DNA of 32,508 nucleotides from Nemertoderma westbladi. Lineage: Eukaryota > Xenacoelomorpha > Nemertodermatida > Nemertodermatidae. Position numbers and translations under genes: made by a program. The first letter of the stretch is position 1, and every line of letters begins with the position of its first letter. The notes beneath the pieces are model-generated. The model did not search any database. It saw only the letters and a program-made list of their open reading frames with translations, and had not been told where the DNA came from. The DNA is taken from positions 1 through 32,508 of the forward strand of contig JAUCBJ010009038.1 in assembly GCA_032718475.1 (NCBI GenBank), written 5' to 3'. Below, one piece after another: positions 9,501-17,700 of this stretch.

Positions 9501-9828
9501 ACTTTACAAACAACTTAACATACTTCCGATCGAACAACTACACCGACTCGAAACCGCAAAATTAATGTGGGAAATCAACCACGGAAAGAAACAACCTTTT
9601 ATTACCTCACTGTTTAAACAAATATCCACTATACATACATATAACACACGGTCAGCCTCAAGTAAAAACTGTTTTATTCCACGTGTACGTTTACAACACG
9701 CACAAAAATCACTAAAATATCACGGTGCCATTGTCTGGAACTCGTTAGACAACAGTCTAAAACAATGCAAATCTAAAATATCACTCGCACACAAATTAAA
9801 AATTCAATTAATTTCTGAACTAAACTAA
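6574..9828 (+). CDS. LINE ORF2: PHD finger, APE-type endonuclease and reverse transcriptase
   Basis: This is an intact 1,084-residue frame. The N-terminus has a C4HC3 cysteine/histidine pattern typical of PHD fingers (C9, C12, C25, C28, H33, C36, C56, C59). The endonuclease follows at about 132-350: N138 in HINCRS, E167 in TFTETF, GDFNID at 279-284, TLIDHIF around D324, and TTDH at 346-349. These are the metal-binding and catalytic positions of the family. The reverse transcriptase spans about 640-900: NNYRPIS at 650-656, SIDLKKAFD with catalytic D723, GTPQGA at 779-784 and FADD at 809-812. The C-terminus ends with the HGAIVWNSL block common in Jockey/CR1/L2-group elements. Every key residue is present, so the enzyme is predicted active. 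The product nicks the target and copies element RNA by target-primed reverse transcription. Confidence 0.93.
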   Translation: MYQGSHPSCDFCFSQINITEKQFNCTLCRNIYHVPCGTHLSTSDILNGNTTDNNYCIFCNLEIFPFAVVPDNDTDIFNQYSNRDESSLPTDYTETNNIFEDIDPDQNINSNNTDGTYFTEQKFNEATFKKSLLVYHINCRSLNKNLTSTIDYLNLLDKRFDVITFTETFLTDETDLTTLNIDGYSQPLVDNRQYGKRSRGGTAIYVKNGLEYTCHTDINIERCESSWVSVSQSKQSNRKPILIGTIYRPESYKLSDFLENLNCTLDEISNKNIDSIITGDFNIDLLRKQNTNSSTYLQTLESNSFEQLIKVATRITLHSKTLIDHIFTNIKDKTLTPGVFQAEVGTTDHLGTFISIQNTACFFNPPESRFKYDFSKFDKKLFLSDLTKTNSWTYKNEKNEDKFNQFYEDFKKIANFHLPKKKINKDEIPRKPWMTEGLIKSIKTKNKMYVSVTKNMTEEKLTQYKKYRNKLTKTLRQAEKSFYENEFEKNKSNIRKTWQTINTALKKSTAKKSPKKIIIDENGKKREITDPEKICNVFNNHFATVGSRLAKDLPTTNRNPTRYINHCKPNSFSLVETTNTETIYNILDLDNSRSTNDSFPIKLIKTAAYDLAPHLTYLINLSVKHGFFPSNLKSAKIIPVFKSGDPTDKNNYRPISLLPVFSKLFERVINNQLLSYLNKNSILSDSQYGFRTHSTTTDAILTVTERLLQILDSQEYACLVSIDLKKAFDTLQHQILLDKLDCYGIRGIPHKLLTSYLHKRTHTVAIGNSTSESIHASCGTPQGAILSATLFLLYINDLPNCTSLLTTLFADDTNLLYYHSNPDTLQDTITTELSKLDQWLTDNQLSLNLKKTEHLIITNKKHANIANIKIRQTPIKKVIHTKFLGIWIDNELTWKNHCAYVLKKISKSIGIFFKLRYILPLHILKLLYHSLIQPYITYGIVIWGNAQPAHINPIKIKVNKLIRAVTFSHYQKHAPPLYKQLNILPIEQLHRLETAKLMWEINHGKKQPFITSLFKQISTIHTYNTRSASSKNCFIPRVRLQHAQKSLKYHGAIVWNSLDNSLKQCKSKISLAHKLKIQLISELN

Positions 9829-10382
9829 ATAAAACATCAATACTGAACATAAGGGTACTTTAGTAGGTAAACTAAATTAAATAACATAAATAAATAAATA
9901 AAATAAAATTTAACAGTAAAACAATAATCACTTGAATAACTAACTTTTTTATAAACACAAACAAATACTATACACACATACTTTAATAACGTAGGGAAAG
10001 CAAAAACCGTATTATTCCTACCAAGGGTGACAGCCCAGCCCCCCCCCCCCCCCCCCCCCCTCCAAAAAGACCGCTGACGGAAGCCAACTACACTAGCTTA
10101 GGCTACAGTTGGCTTCTATCAGTGCATTGCATCATAACTCTAAAAGACGCCCCCTAACCCTAACCAAATTCATCAATACCTTTCTAAATATTACCAAAGT
10201 GGTGGCGGTTATATTACCGGTACAATAATGTGCGGTCTATTTGAGAAAGTAAATAATAATAATAATAATCAGTTAATCAGTTAATAATAATAGTAAGTAG
10301 GCGGGGCAAGAGCCGTTCGGCAAATTCTTTAACATGGTAGACTATGGCAGACACTGTCTTAATCCAGGTGTTTACCATACTA
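9829..10382. other. LINE 3' tail and spacer with a poly-C run
   Basis: 9829-9910 is the LINE 3' UTR/tail. 9911-10038 is AT-rich spacer, 10039-10060 an uninterrupted run of 22 C. Two copies of CCCTAA occur at about 10152-10163. AATAATAAT microsatellite lies at 10253-10268, and TAGTAAGTAGGCGGGG, shared with the LINE 5' region, at 10291-10306. No gene is seen. Confidence 0.5.
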
Positions 10383-11612
10383 CTATCCTTTTACCCTATG
10401 TTTGAAGGACTCCAGTGATGGGGATTTAGTGATTTCGTTTGGAAGCGTGTTCCAAAGTTTTGGACCCTGATGTGCAAATGATTCGCAGCCTGTGGCAGTC
10501 TTGTGGTAAGGTACCACAGCGTGCGACTCGCTTCGCCGTAGACGTGATTGAGTTTGGGAGAACGTAATCAGGTCGCGTAGATACTTTGGTGCGGTCCCAG
10601 TGTAAATTCGGTACATGTGAGTGAGTGTTATTTGCTGCACGCGTTCTCAGAGTGGTAACCAGTTCATTGCTACAAAGTCGTCGATGCCGATGTGATGCTG
10701 TGGGGGCATTGAGTTACAGAAACGTATGCACTTTCTCTGGAGTGCGTTGACTCGTCTGCGGAGTTGGACTGTTGTGCTAGAGTACCAGCATGAGGCAGCG
10801 GAATCAAGGTGCGGCTGGATTAGAGAATTACACAGAAGGCAGCGAATTGGTTTACTAAGCGCTTTTGAATTGCGGTGGAGAAAGCGGAGTATCGAGTTTC
10901 CTTTTCGGATCGCATGGCGCACTGCACTTTCACCTGATAATGTAGGGTCAAAGGGGCAGCCTAAATAGTTTATGGTCTTTACTGTGGGGAGTGTTATATC
11001 GTTGTAACGTTGTAAGTAACGTTAAAATTGTCATAGACCTTCAAAACCTTCATAGATAAACAGGCTGCGATATCTGATGCATTAGTGCCTGTTGCAAGGA
11101 AGTTGGTGTCGTCGGCATACTTGGGGGATGGGTCTGATTGGCAGGTAGATTGGTTATCGGTTGGGTATTGGGGAGTAGGTGTTGTTGTGTAGTAAAGAAC
11201 CAAAGGTACTGTATAGGTGGTTGGATCAGCTTTCCGTTTATCAAAGTTTTGGTGACCAACTTCTAGCCCATCTCCTAAGTCGTAGTCATTCATATAGGAT
11301 ATGAAGAGGGGCATTGCGAGGACAGCTCTCTGTGGGACACCGATGTCGCATGGGCGTGTCGAGGAGGTAGTACTGTATTACCAATCTGGACAAATTGACT
11401 ACGGTTTGATAAGTAGGATTTGAACCATATTAATGCAGTTTGAGAGAATCCAAGGCATTGTAGTTTAAAAAGCAGGAGGTTCCTGTCGACTGTGTCGAAG
11501 GCTTTTTGGAAGTCAATTGCAATCATTCCAACATACTTACCATTTTCCATAGCATCTTTGATAAAGTTATCGAGGAATAATGCACATGTTTGTACGGAGT
11601 TACCAGGTTGTT
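10383..11612 (-). pseudogene. 5'-truncated, frameshifted LINE reverse-transcriptase relic
   Basis: Read on the minus strand from about 11612, broken frames follow the order of a LINE RT: IDFQKAFDTVDR (11.5 kb), GVPQRAVL (about 11.33 kb, where the family has GVPQGSVL), YADDTNFLATG (about 11.1 kb). Thumb and C-terminal blocks follow: HAIRKGNSILRFLHRN (10.9 kb) and GPKLWNTLPNEI (10.45 kb), ending at a stop at 10383. At least three frame changes separate these blocks, and Q-R replaces Q-G in the RT signature. No endonuclease region remains, as expected for a 5'-truncated copy. Its sequence is clearly different from the intact LINE at 3945-9910. Confidence 0.85.
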
Positions 11613-11812
11613 ATAAAAAGATAGTTCATGGATATTGAAGTTAAAAGGTAATTTATGAAATAAAATAGGTTAAAAGGAATAAAATCATGAAATAATTAAA
11701 AATACACTGTATTTGTTATAAAGTCTCTAATTTAAAAGGCCCTTTCTGAAATGTTAAGTTCAATTTATTAGAAAATAGTTTGGGGGTCAATGTGAGTCAT
11801 AAAAAATAGATA

Positions 11813-12110
11813 TTAGCTGAAAGCGGCTCCTTTAAAAAGGTGTGTCTTTAATAGAGTTTTAAAGTGGTGGATATCCGTGACGTTCCTGAGATTAGCAGGT
11901 ACTGGTAACTGGTTCCAAAGCGCAGGGTTTAAGTTTTGAAAGGAACGTCCACCCAGTGTGGAACACTTGGGGCGCGGCACAATGAGTGTGGGGGGCGGGA
12001 AGGTGCCTTGGGGGCGGGGCAACTACGCGTGGTGTGGCGCTCACGCAACTTGCGTTGTTTGTCCATAAGGAGAGATTTATATTCTCGTTTCTTGTTACAC
12101 AGGGATTCGC
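11813..12110 (-). pseudogene. C-terminal fragment of another LINE
   Basis: The minus-strand frame contains FQNLNPALWNQLPVPANLR followed by a short acidic and basic helix ending FKGAAFS and a stop at 11813. That is the WNSLP-type C-terminal block of Jockey/CR1-group ORF2 proteins. Upstream residues (RKLRERHTTR) continue in a shifted frame, so at least one frameshift is present. It differs from the C-termini of both other LINEs here and represents a third family or subfamily. Confidence 0.7.
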
Positions 12111-12680
12111 GTAACGAGTTATTGGTTTTGCTGCAATATTAAGAGATATTACTTCCTGCCGTTTGCGGTAACAGATATAAGATAACTTATATATTTAACT
12201 AACATAAGATAAGATTAATTATAATATAGGCCTAACATAATTTATGTCATTTTTACATTTATTTATACAGCAACAAATTTAATTTGTGCAGTTTCTATTA
12301 CTTATAATATAATGTACTGTACAATCATTTCGTAATGTTTAAATTTTGGAATAAATTCCAAAATGGCCCCGTTGCAATGTACTTTACAGTGTTCTGATCC
12401 TCGTGGCTTTATTTTCACGTAATTGTCATGTTCGTTCGTAACACAGCCACTCGGATCATCACGCACTGTAAAGTGCTACTTTACACACAAGTCGTAAATA
12501 GTTATTACAGTACCAGTACCATGGGGTGTTTTGGTGTATGTGTTGACGTGTTGTGTAGGCCTATCCTGCCTATTACCAGATTACTGTATTAGTCTACAGT
12601 ATTACCGGTACCTGCTAAACTGAAACATTTTAAAGTTCACACTGCCATGCAGACAGTACCGGAAGAGGCAGGTACGGTGC
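12111..12680. other. AT-rich spacer without a supported gene
   Basis: There is no convincing coding frame. It contains AGGCCTA and ACCGGTA words, which recur across the whole window. The short open plus-strand frame at 12647-12877 is the antisense of the adjacent LINE relic. Confidence 0.5.
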
Positions 12681-13521
12681 GGTTGCGTTGGTGCGGTGTT
12701 ACCAGATTTCCCAAGGAGATAACTTCACTGAGAAATGATTGCGTCAAGTATCTTAGCGAATATACTGACTGTGGCTATTGGTCGATAAGAATGGCGCAGA
12801 AGTGGGTAACGGTCCTTACCTTAGTAGAGGTGAGTGAGAATGGTTTCTCCGAAGAACTTTGGGACGACGTCTCCTAGTGTAAGACAGGCGTTAATTATGT
12901 TTGCCAGAGCTGAACATATTATATCTGCATCAAGGATGAGGAAATGTTCGATGACAAAGTAATGCAATAATATCAGGGGCCTTACCTTTTGATAGTTCAG
13001 TAAGTGCCTTCCTGACTATCATTGGTGATACACTGTGGGTATATCTGCTGATTTGCTGATTTCAGTTCCTGCTGCAGTTGGAGTACTGGAGCAACAGTGT
13101 CCTTGTTTTCCCTATGCTCACCAGTGAGATCATCTCTGATTTTCGCCTGGACGGCTGTTGGTGAATTTACGGATGATTTAATCTTAAATGTGTTCCAGAA
13201 CTTCTTTATATCCTTATTAACTAAAGAAGATTTCCTATGGACGTCATTTGAGACCATAAGTTACGGGAGAGCCAGTTTCTTTGTATGCATCTTTCAGAGT
13301 GCTGTTGTTGTCCTTATACCCTGCTTGCACCACAACTTGTACGTACATTGTACAACTAACAGCCTAGTAGTTTTAGATCTTTTCCATGGAGCCATTGACC
13401 TTATTCTGACGTTTTTGGTGAGTTTAAAGTTTTTGCGTAAAGGCAGTGTGGATACAGCGGTGTGGTAGATGATGTCCTGAAGGTTGTTATAGCGTACTGG
13501 TCCAAATTTGAATATGTCCAT
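12681..13521 (-). pseudogene. Decayed LINE fragment (endonuclease-RT linker to early RT)
   Basis: On the minus strand the segments read MAPWKRSKTTRLL (13.4 kb), DIKKFWNTFKIKSSVNSP (13.2 kb), PMIVRKALTELSKGKAPD (about 13.0 kb) and YRPIATVSIFAKILDAII (about 12.77 kb). The order matches the linker, the K-x-FW block, the gKA-G-D motif and the NYRPISLL-type RT motif 1 of Jockey-group ORF2. Stops and frame changes separate the blocks. Both ends are truncated. Confidence 0.75.
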
Positions 13522-13745
13522 TCCATGAAAGGCAATTCCTGCTACCAGACCACATCCAGGCAGTTCGCTGGATACTGAAAGTATATTTAATTACTCCCGT
13601 TCTCAGTGCTCTTAGCATCCTAATGAAGGAGTCTGCATCCATTTACTTTAGTCAGCAAGATCAAGATCTACTAACAGAGCTACGCTATGCCGACAAGACA
13701 ACCGATATCCACAGTCGTCTGATACGGTATTGCGAACTAATATAA
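13508..13745 (+). other. Unidentified open stretch with coding-like composition
   Basis: A plus-strand frame is open from an upstream stop near 13505 to TAA at 13743-13745, about 78 codons. It contains DHIQAVRWILKVYLITPVL, then ILMKESASIYFSQQDQDLL, then ADKTTDIHSRLIRYCELI. It looks like real protein: mixed helices, no low complexity. The first internal ATG leaves only 40 codons, so it is more likely a transposon or retrocopy fragment, or an exon, than a complete gene. I do not recognise a family. Confidence 0.25.
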
Positions 13746-13764
13746 AAGTGTCACCAATGCACTC

Positions 13765-13850
13765 TAGTTAATTGTTTTGGTTAGAATAACCTGACATTGT
13801 ATGCTGCTTGTTCCTTTAGATGTCCCTCAATTTGTAATTACCATAAATTG
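13765..13850 (+). repeat. Dispersed repeat copy (TTGTTTTGGTTA family)
   Basis: TTGTTTTGGTTAGAATAACC followed by TGCTTGTTCCTTTAGATGTC matches, with differences, 15945-16010. The inverted core CTAACCAAAACAATAAACGA occurs at about 15170 and 23508. Four dispersed copies in 10 kb suggest a short interspersed element. Confidence 0.45.
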
Positions 13851-14156
13851 AAATTTCAAATTTGTATTGGTTTTACATTGTCGGCGTAGCGCGCTGTTGG
13901 CAATTATGTGCTATGGGGAATATTAACTTTGACTTCATTTCGAACATTTAGCAGCCGTTTTCTCAGCTAATCATGCAAGTGTCACTATCTAATGGAACCA
14001 CAATATATTACATATAATAATGAAATTTAAAACTTCATTCAGCCTTAACATTTTATAACTGCTGCATACCAGTTCGATAAAATAATAAAGATACAATGCT
14101 TCTACAACCATTATTGCCGTTAGGTTTTGGTTGGATTACTAATGATAACAAAGTAT

Positions 14157-14162
14157 TTTATT
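14157..14162 (-). terminator. Poly(A) signal AATAAA of the HEATR4-like gene
   Basis: The plus strand reads TTTATT, i.e. AATAAA on the minus strand, 92-97 nt after the stop codon at 14254-14256. Position and sequence suit the 3' UTR of the last exon. Confidence 0.55.
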
Positions 14163-14253
14163 AGAGGGGAACATAGAAAATTGGCCAAAACCTGTCGGCG
14201 GTCGGTTCTACGTTTACTCCCAAAATAATTATTGGGTATTACAGTACTACTAT

Positions 14254-14799
14254 TCAGTATGAATTAATAGGTGTTGATTCTGAAATTTCTTCGTAATCGC
14301 TTCTCCCAATCGGAGAGATTGGATCTCCGAGAAGGATTTCATTTTGCCTGTCAGAATTACCATTAATGTTGCTGTTGTTTTCAATTTGCAATGCATTGAT
14401 AACTTTGTCGTCAACATCGCAAACTTCAGCATCCTCAGATAACATATTAGATATGGTTGCTTTGTTTAGATCACCTTGTGTATCCGTAACCGTAGTGACC
14501 CTAGACAGACTCCTATCGGACAGAGGAGTTATAGGGATATCTGTTTCAGTTTCTGTTGTATAAAGTTCCGAATCTGTCGTTACCCCTGAACCTTTGGTAG
14601 TCGGTCTCGCAGGAAACATTGGTTGAGACAGTCTTATAGGTCTAGTTGACTCTTCTGACACTGATAATCTGCTGGGGGGCGGCTCATCTCTAACAGTCTG
14701 TTTAGAAAGAAGTCGACTATGAGAAGTGTGTTTGTCTTCAGCGGCTTCAGTCCGAAGTATCTTGTCGGCAATGCAGTAACGTGTGCACAAGGCTCTCAC
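14254..14799 (-). CDS. HEATR4: HEATR4-like gene, last exon and stop
   Basis: The acceptor is AATCCCGGTTTAG/GTG, phase 0. It begins VRALCTRYCIADKIL, closing the HEAT region, then runs through a serine/threonine/aspartate-rich, probably disordered tail to a TGA at 14256-14254. The AATAAA at 14162-14157 follows. Its GTG start is a spliced codon, not an initiation site. Confidence 0.8.
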   Translation of the reverse strand: MRALCTRYCIADKILRTEAAEDKHTSHSRLLSKQTVRDEPPPSRLSVSEESTRPIRLSQPMFPARPTTKGSGVTTDSELYTTETETDIPITPLSDRSLSRVTTVTDTQGDLNKATISNMLSEDAEVCDVDDKVINALQIENNSNINGNSDRQNEILLGDPISPIGRSDYEEISESTPINSY

Positions 14800-17700
14800 C
14801 TAAACCGGGATTAAAGTAACATCCATGAAATTTGATGAATGGATCATTGTGTAATTAATATATAATCTAGAGATTGGAGTTTAAAACTGCCATCAGTTTA
14901 TTATTAAATCTAAGATTTGCGTAACTGTTTTATTGTAGGGTTGCAGACATCGTTAGAATCTCATGGGATCTCTCTTTTTGAACCTTTACATAGAAAGAAA
15001 CTAAGTAACAATGTATGTTACTTAGATTATTGTTCAGTTTCAATTTAATAATGCATTATGGCCCATGTGAAGAATACCAGACTTTCTGCCGTTATATTTC
15101 ACTTTGCAGTTACCCCCATGTGAAGAATACCAGGTTTTCACCAAAAACACAGGTTACAGAAGGGCTGAATCTAACCAAAACAATAAACGAATTAGTATAT
15201 GTACAGGTTATGAGACAGAAATAAGCGCTATAAAAAACTTAATAAAGATAAATTAAAGAAAAATAAAAAATCTTCATTTATAAAATTTCAATTAAAAAGT
15301 GACCGAAAAGTGAAATACTGTGAAATTCTTCACATGGGGCAGTAATATTACAATAAACGGGTAGGCCTAGGGTACCTCGTTTTTCATCGTAGCAACCATG
15401 TCCATATCCTCCGCTGGATTCTCTCCTAACTCGGTGAGAGTTTCAGCTATTTCTTTCCGGACTACGCCACTAGACTCAACCAGTAGCCTCTCCTGTAACA
15501 CGTGTACCACGTTGTCTCCTGTCATCCGCAATAAACGAAACGCTTTACAGGATTCAGCGCGAACGCCACTGAACCGAGAAAACCGAAAGAGCCACAATAG
15601 AATACTGCGGATGTTGCCATTGACAACGCCACTGTGGCATAGCGCTTTTATAGCATGGGCCTTCACCTGAAAAAATTGTTTAGTTTTAATGCTTGAAACT
15701 TATCTAAATAAGTTTCTAATAGAGTCGAATAATCTTACTTAGAATAATAAGCGTATTATTGGCCTATTAAATCAAGTATGATTGAAGAGTCTAGAATTGT
15801 CATGAACATATAGGGGGGGGGGGGGGGGGGGGGGGGGGGCTGGACGCAATAAAAATTAATCACTCTCCAGGGGAAATTCGACGAAAATAACAGCGGATTA
15901 CTCTCAAAAATAAAACTGTAACCTGTTCTATTGTGTTTAGTTTATTTGTTTTGGTTAAAATAACGTGTCACTGTAACCTGCTCCTTTCCCTAAATTGATA
16001 ATTTAACATTTTGGCGGGATATTAATTCGCCAACGCGGGTATTGCCTCCAGTTTCCCCCCTGTCTCGTCATGAATTGATGGCCAGCTAGTTAGTTAGTTA
16101 GCGCCTGGAGCGTGGAGCGCTGTGTATTAATCAAATAACTGATAAAAGTGGAATTTCAGGGTTCTCTGTATGGCAATGTGGAAGGAAGCAAGGGTGTGGA
16201 TGATGCCGCACTGTCGTACTGAAGTGTTTTTTTTAACAGTTCATAACATGGCTTTGCTCCTTCTCTTGAGTTGAGATTATTGCAGTTTACAGTTCCTTTC
16301 CAGTCGATGGCTTTCCCTATCAGCTTATCATCACCAAGTTCGGAAACTCTTTTCCATAAATCATATTCATTGTTTGTATGTTGAGCTATGTTGATGTCTT
16401 TAAAATCTATGTATAAATCTAAGAAGAATATTTTGAATGGTGCAATAATAATTATCTCAAAAAGATGTGTTCGTCAAGGTGCGCCTACAAGTTGTATGTT
16501 ATTTAGTATTTTTTAAACTAAATGGTGACTATGATTAGATTAGCTGTTATAAAGGAGGACATATTTCTTGGTGCTTTACATATTTTCCTGCTGATGGATG
16601 ATACAATTGGCAACTACGCGGGAAGCCAAACTGAAAGTAGTTTAACTGATGGCGGTACCGCGGTACCACCGTAAACTCAGCATTCGACTGTAACCCGAGA
16701 AGAAGAGAATCATACACAGTATATGGTTCCGTTTATGCAGCTGGACGATGTTGACGGTGAATATGAAACATTTTGGTAACTTATTGTCGTTGTATATGTA
16801 TATATGGAGATATTGTCGTGAGACAGGCTTAGAAAGCTTAATCAATTAGGCCTGTATATCTATGGATCATAATAATAATTCTATAATCAAATAATTCAAT
16901 AAGATATTAAACGTTCGTGGCGCAGGACATACTGAAACTACTATTTCAACCATTGCCTAGTCGCCCTCTAGCAAGAGACAGAAGAACTACTGTTTCCCCC
17001 CTCAAAATTATATTCCAGTAAAATGTTTTTGTGTCTGTATAATGCGTAATATTCAACAGTAGTAGTATGGATGATGACCATGGAAAAACACAAACCTTCC
17101 AGCAGGAATCGTGTTCCATAATGTTTTCCAACTTTTGTACTACACTTTGGTCAGCAACCTTTAGTGATGTTGCAGCGATACAGGCTTCTAAGCGCACGCT
17201 ATCATAATCGTCATCGAAACACTTGAGGTAACCAGGCAACAGTTTGGCTGTCATTATACCCAAGTGACCAATCTATAAGAAGATTAAAAGTAAATATGTT
17301 ATAAAGTAAAGAGTAAAGTGTAAAGTATTATTCGTCCATTTGGCCATAGGGTTTAGGCACAAAGTCTGTCGACTTATTTTCAGTGAGGTCCCCCCAGAAC
17401 TATAGTAGTCATTTAGATATATTATTTAAGGATGCAAGGAAGTAGATATCAGCCCAGGCCATAGTCCCTTTAATGCATTCGTGCCGATACGAAAACTTCC
17501 CTGGCCTCTGGCGGGGATCGAACCCACGACTGTGGGGCCAGAGATGTGAATCCAAGGCTTCGCATTAAAGCACTTCTTCAAGGTGGGATTAAACATTTAC
17601 TATTTTATTACAGTAAAATCACGACATCTAGGGGCATTGACCAGACGTGAATGCGTTCCAGAATAATGCCAACCTTACTTCACAGTAAGTAGGGATAAAC

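Larger units (their letters stand above)
3945..9910 (+). mobile_element. Apparently intact two-ORF non-LTR retrotransposon (Jockey/CR1/L2-like LINE)
   Basis: Two uninterrupted ORFs on one strand encode the standard LINE set: a nucleic-acid-binding ORF1 (3945-4700) and an ORF2 (6574-9828) with an APE-type endonuclease and reverse transcriptase. The AT-rich stretch 9880-9910, with ATAAATAAATAAA repeats, looks like the simple-repeat 3' tail. Intact frames in both ORFs imply recent insertion or ongoing activity. The unusual part is the 1.87-kb inter-ORF spacer filled with tandem repeats. The true 5' end probably lies upstream in 3386-3944; target-site duplications could not be identified. Confidence 0.8.

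Noticed and set aside
10150-10165. Telomere-like CCCTAA repeats
   Set aside because: Only two copies, so chance or minor decay; not evidence of a telomere.
12647-12877. Plus-strand 76-codon ORF
   Set aside because: Lies antisense to the YRPIATVS reverse-transcriptase block of a LINE relic.
15398-15670. Plus-strand 90-codon ORF
   Set aside because: Exact antisense of a well-supported HEATR4-like exon.
17495-17570. tRNA gene suggested by the B box
   Set aside because: No acceptor stem or anticodon arm can be folded by eye; SINE origin fits better.
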